Origin: Bifidobacterium ruminantium DSM 6489
GTDB taxonomy: Bacteria; Actinomycetota; Actinomycetes; Actinomycetales; Bifidobacteriaceae
Length of the DNA: 64,000 nt
Assembly: GCF_000770925.1 (NCBI RefSeq)
Contig: NZ_JDTK01000016.1
Location: 1-64,000, forward strand
Direction of reading: 5' to 3'
Below the pieces are notes generated by a model. It saw only the letters and a program-made list of their open reading frames with translations, searched no databases and was not told the DNA's origin. Position numbers and translations under genes: made by a program. Of this stretch, positions 62,902-64,000 are shown one piece after another; within the stretch, counting starts at the first letter, position 1; each line of letters opens with the position of its first letter.

Positions 62902-63184
62902 AGGCTTTCGCAAACGCTTTGCGAAACCCCGTGCGGACGCGCTTGGGCGCGCTTCAGATGTGCGATGTTCCGAACGCGCGCCCAAGCGCGGCGCCACATG
63001 CCGTTCAATATCGTCCGCATTATTCGTCAATTATTCGGCGATCATTCGGCGCGATCGGGCATTATGTGGCATTGCCGGGCATTGCAAACGTTATGCAAAC
63101 AGAAAATCAAATTTCCATACTTGACTATCGGTTAAACAGCTACAAAATGGCTATTTTGCAATATTTTTTCTTATAAAACACACT
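62902..63184. other. Intergenic region with a perfect 15-bp inverted repeat
   Basis: CGCGCTTGGGCGCGC (62938-62952) and GCGCGCCCAAGCGCG (62976-62990) are perfect arms around 23 bases; a smaller TTTCGCAAACG/CTTTGCGAAA hairpin precedes it at 62906-62926. No U-run, yet together they probably end the GH13 transcript. The rest is AT-rich with no gene. Confidence 0.6.
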
Positions 63185-63213
63185 TTGAGAACGATTTCAT
63201 ACCATGCTATAGT
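63185..63213 (+). promoter_or_regulatory. Predicted malQ promoter
   Basis: TTGAGA and TATAGT are 17 bases apart, starting transcription near 63220. The leader of about 85 bases contains the hairpin GCCGACGG...CGTCGGC. Confidence 0.65.
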
Positions 63214-63305
63214 GTTGACTAGTGCGACCGCCGACGGCACCGTAGCGTCGGCATCGCAAAGCAACGCAGCATTCGCCGCAAAAACGGCATGGAAAGAAGG
63301 GACCA

Positions 63306-64000
63306 ATGGCACAGACCCCGCAGACCGAAAGCGCGGAACGCATCGCACGACCGCTTATTCAACTCGCCAAGCTCAACGGCATTTCGACGTCGTATATCGA
63401 CCAGCTCGGCACCTACGTGGAAATCCGCGACGAAGTGCTTGTCTCCGTGCTGGCCGCGCTCGGCGTGGACGCTTCGAGCGACGAGGCCATCGCCGCATCG
63501 TACGCGGCGACCAAGCAGCGCATCGCCGACACACTCGTCGAACCGACCATCGTGAAGTTCATCGGCAAGGAAGCCGTGACGCCGATCCGCGCGAAAGGCA
63601 ACAAGGTCGCACTGACGCTGACGCTTGAGGATGGCACGCAATACAAGGGCGATTTGGCCGCGCATCTGACGAACGCTCCGGCTGATGCGGCTGACGGCAC
63701 GCTGCAGCTGGCGCTGCCGGATGACATTCCCGCCGGGTACCACACGCTTGCCGTCGATGCAGGTCCGCTGCACGCTGAGGCGACGCTGATCTGCGCGCCG
63801 GCACGCATCGAGCTGCCGCCGGCCGTGGCCGAAAAGCAGCGTTGGGGCTGGATGGCGCAGATGTATTCCATCCGTTCCGCCGAATCCTGGGGCGTGGGCG
63901 ACTACGGCGACCTGAAGCTGCTGCTGTCCGACGCCGCAACCAAATCGCACGCCGATTTCATGCTTATCAACCCGATCCACGCAACCGCGCCGGTGCCGCC
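63306..64000 (+). CDS. malQ: 4-alpha-glucanotransferase (amylomaltase), N-terminal part
   Basis: The frame is open to the window edge (231 codons) and is therefore incomplete. ATG 63306 follows AAGAAGGG. The N-terminus has the helical domain seen in actinobacterial MalQ (LIQLAKLNGISTSYIDQLG), a beta-domain, and then the start of the GH77 barrel: KQRWGWMAQMYSIRSAESWG, VGDYGDLKLLL and FMLINPIHATAPVPP. It disproportionates maltodextrins in the cytoplasm, complementing pullulanase and the GH13 enzyme. Confidence 0.92.
   Translation, partial: MAQTPQTESAERIARPLIQLAKLNGISTSYIDQLGTYVEIRDEVLVSVLAALGVDASSDEAIAASYAATKQRIADTLVEPTIVKFIGKEAVTPIRAKGNKVALTLTLEDGTQYKGDLAAHLTNAPADAADGTLQLALPDDIPAGYHTLAVDAGPLHAEATLICAPARIELPPAVAEKQRWGWMAQMYSIRSAESWGVGDYGDLKLLLSDAATKSHADFMLINPIHATAPVP

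Overview
The window reads as a chromosomal segment of a Bifidobacterium (inference). The grounds are GC-rich coding with short AT-rich promoters, an HspR-regulated dnaK-grpE-dnaJ-hspR operon with HAIR sites, a bifidobacterial-type pilus locus, and a dense set of intracellular glycosidases with LacI-type regulation. It holds about 44 intact or partial protein genes, one tRNA, several gene remnants and an unusual amount of non-coding repeat structure. Species was not determined; the B. adolescentis/catenulatum group would fit.

Layout. 0.2-5.1 kb: a large DUF6541-like membrane protein, divergent from an FtsX-like permease coupled to an ABC ATPase that has lost most nucleotide-binding motifs. 5.2-10.4 kb: HD hydrolase, class II glutamine amidotransferase, Kup potassium transporter and TatD nuclease, all on the minus strand. 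10.5-11.3 kb: a mosaic of glycosidase gene fragments. 11.3-15.0 kb: a heterodimeric ABC exporter. 15.1-21.2 kb: a sugar MFS transporter, an esterase and a GH2 glycosidase, with two diverged copies of a non-coding repeat. 21.5-27.6 kb: metG, an AbiEi-like gene coupled to a small LRV-like gene, rsmI, a decayed DUF4143 gene, dedA and tRNA-Ala(CGC). 28-35.5 kb: an AAA/DUF4143 ATPase, a HAD phosphatase, a small HTH protein and the dnaK operon. 35.6-39.2 kb: a GH31 glucosidase flanked on both sides by arrays of a 52-bp palindromic repeat; one array runs into a truncated secreted-protein gene with a G13 tract in its promoter. 39.6-43.4 kb: two more AAA/DUF4143 ATPases around a TauE/SafE permease. 43.4-52 kb: a sortase-dependent pilus operon (tip adhesin, major pilin, minor pilin, class C sortase). 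52.3-64 kb: a maltodextrin locus (LacI regulator, TraX-like protein, HAD, type I pullulanase, MalG, MalF, MalE, divergent GH13 glucosidase, and malQ running off the end).

How the genes work together. MalEFG would import malto-oligosaccharides. The cytoplasmic pullulanase, GH13 glucosidase and MalQ would process them. A LacI-family palindrome sits inside the malE promoter spacer, with similar AACGTTT sites upstream of lacI, the MFS transporter and the truncated secreted gene, so one or a few LacI regulators may coordinate these loci. The pilus operon is self-contained for assembly.

The strongest candidates for something undescribed are: (1) three DUF4143 ATPases plus a remnant within 18 kb, each intact copy preceded by its own array of repeats (paired 13-bp inverted repeats, or 13-bp-spaced GCAACG iterons); (2) the 52-bp palindromic repeat family around the GH31 gene; (3) the paired non-coding repeat loci on either side of the MFS transporter, one next to a terminator in that gene's leader.
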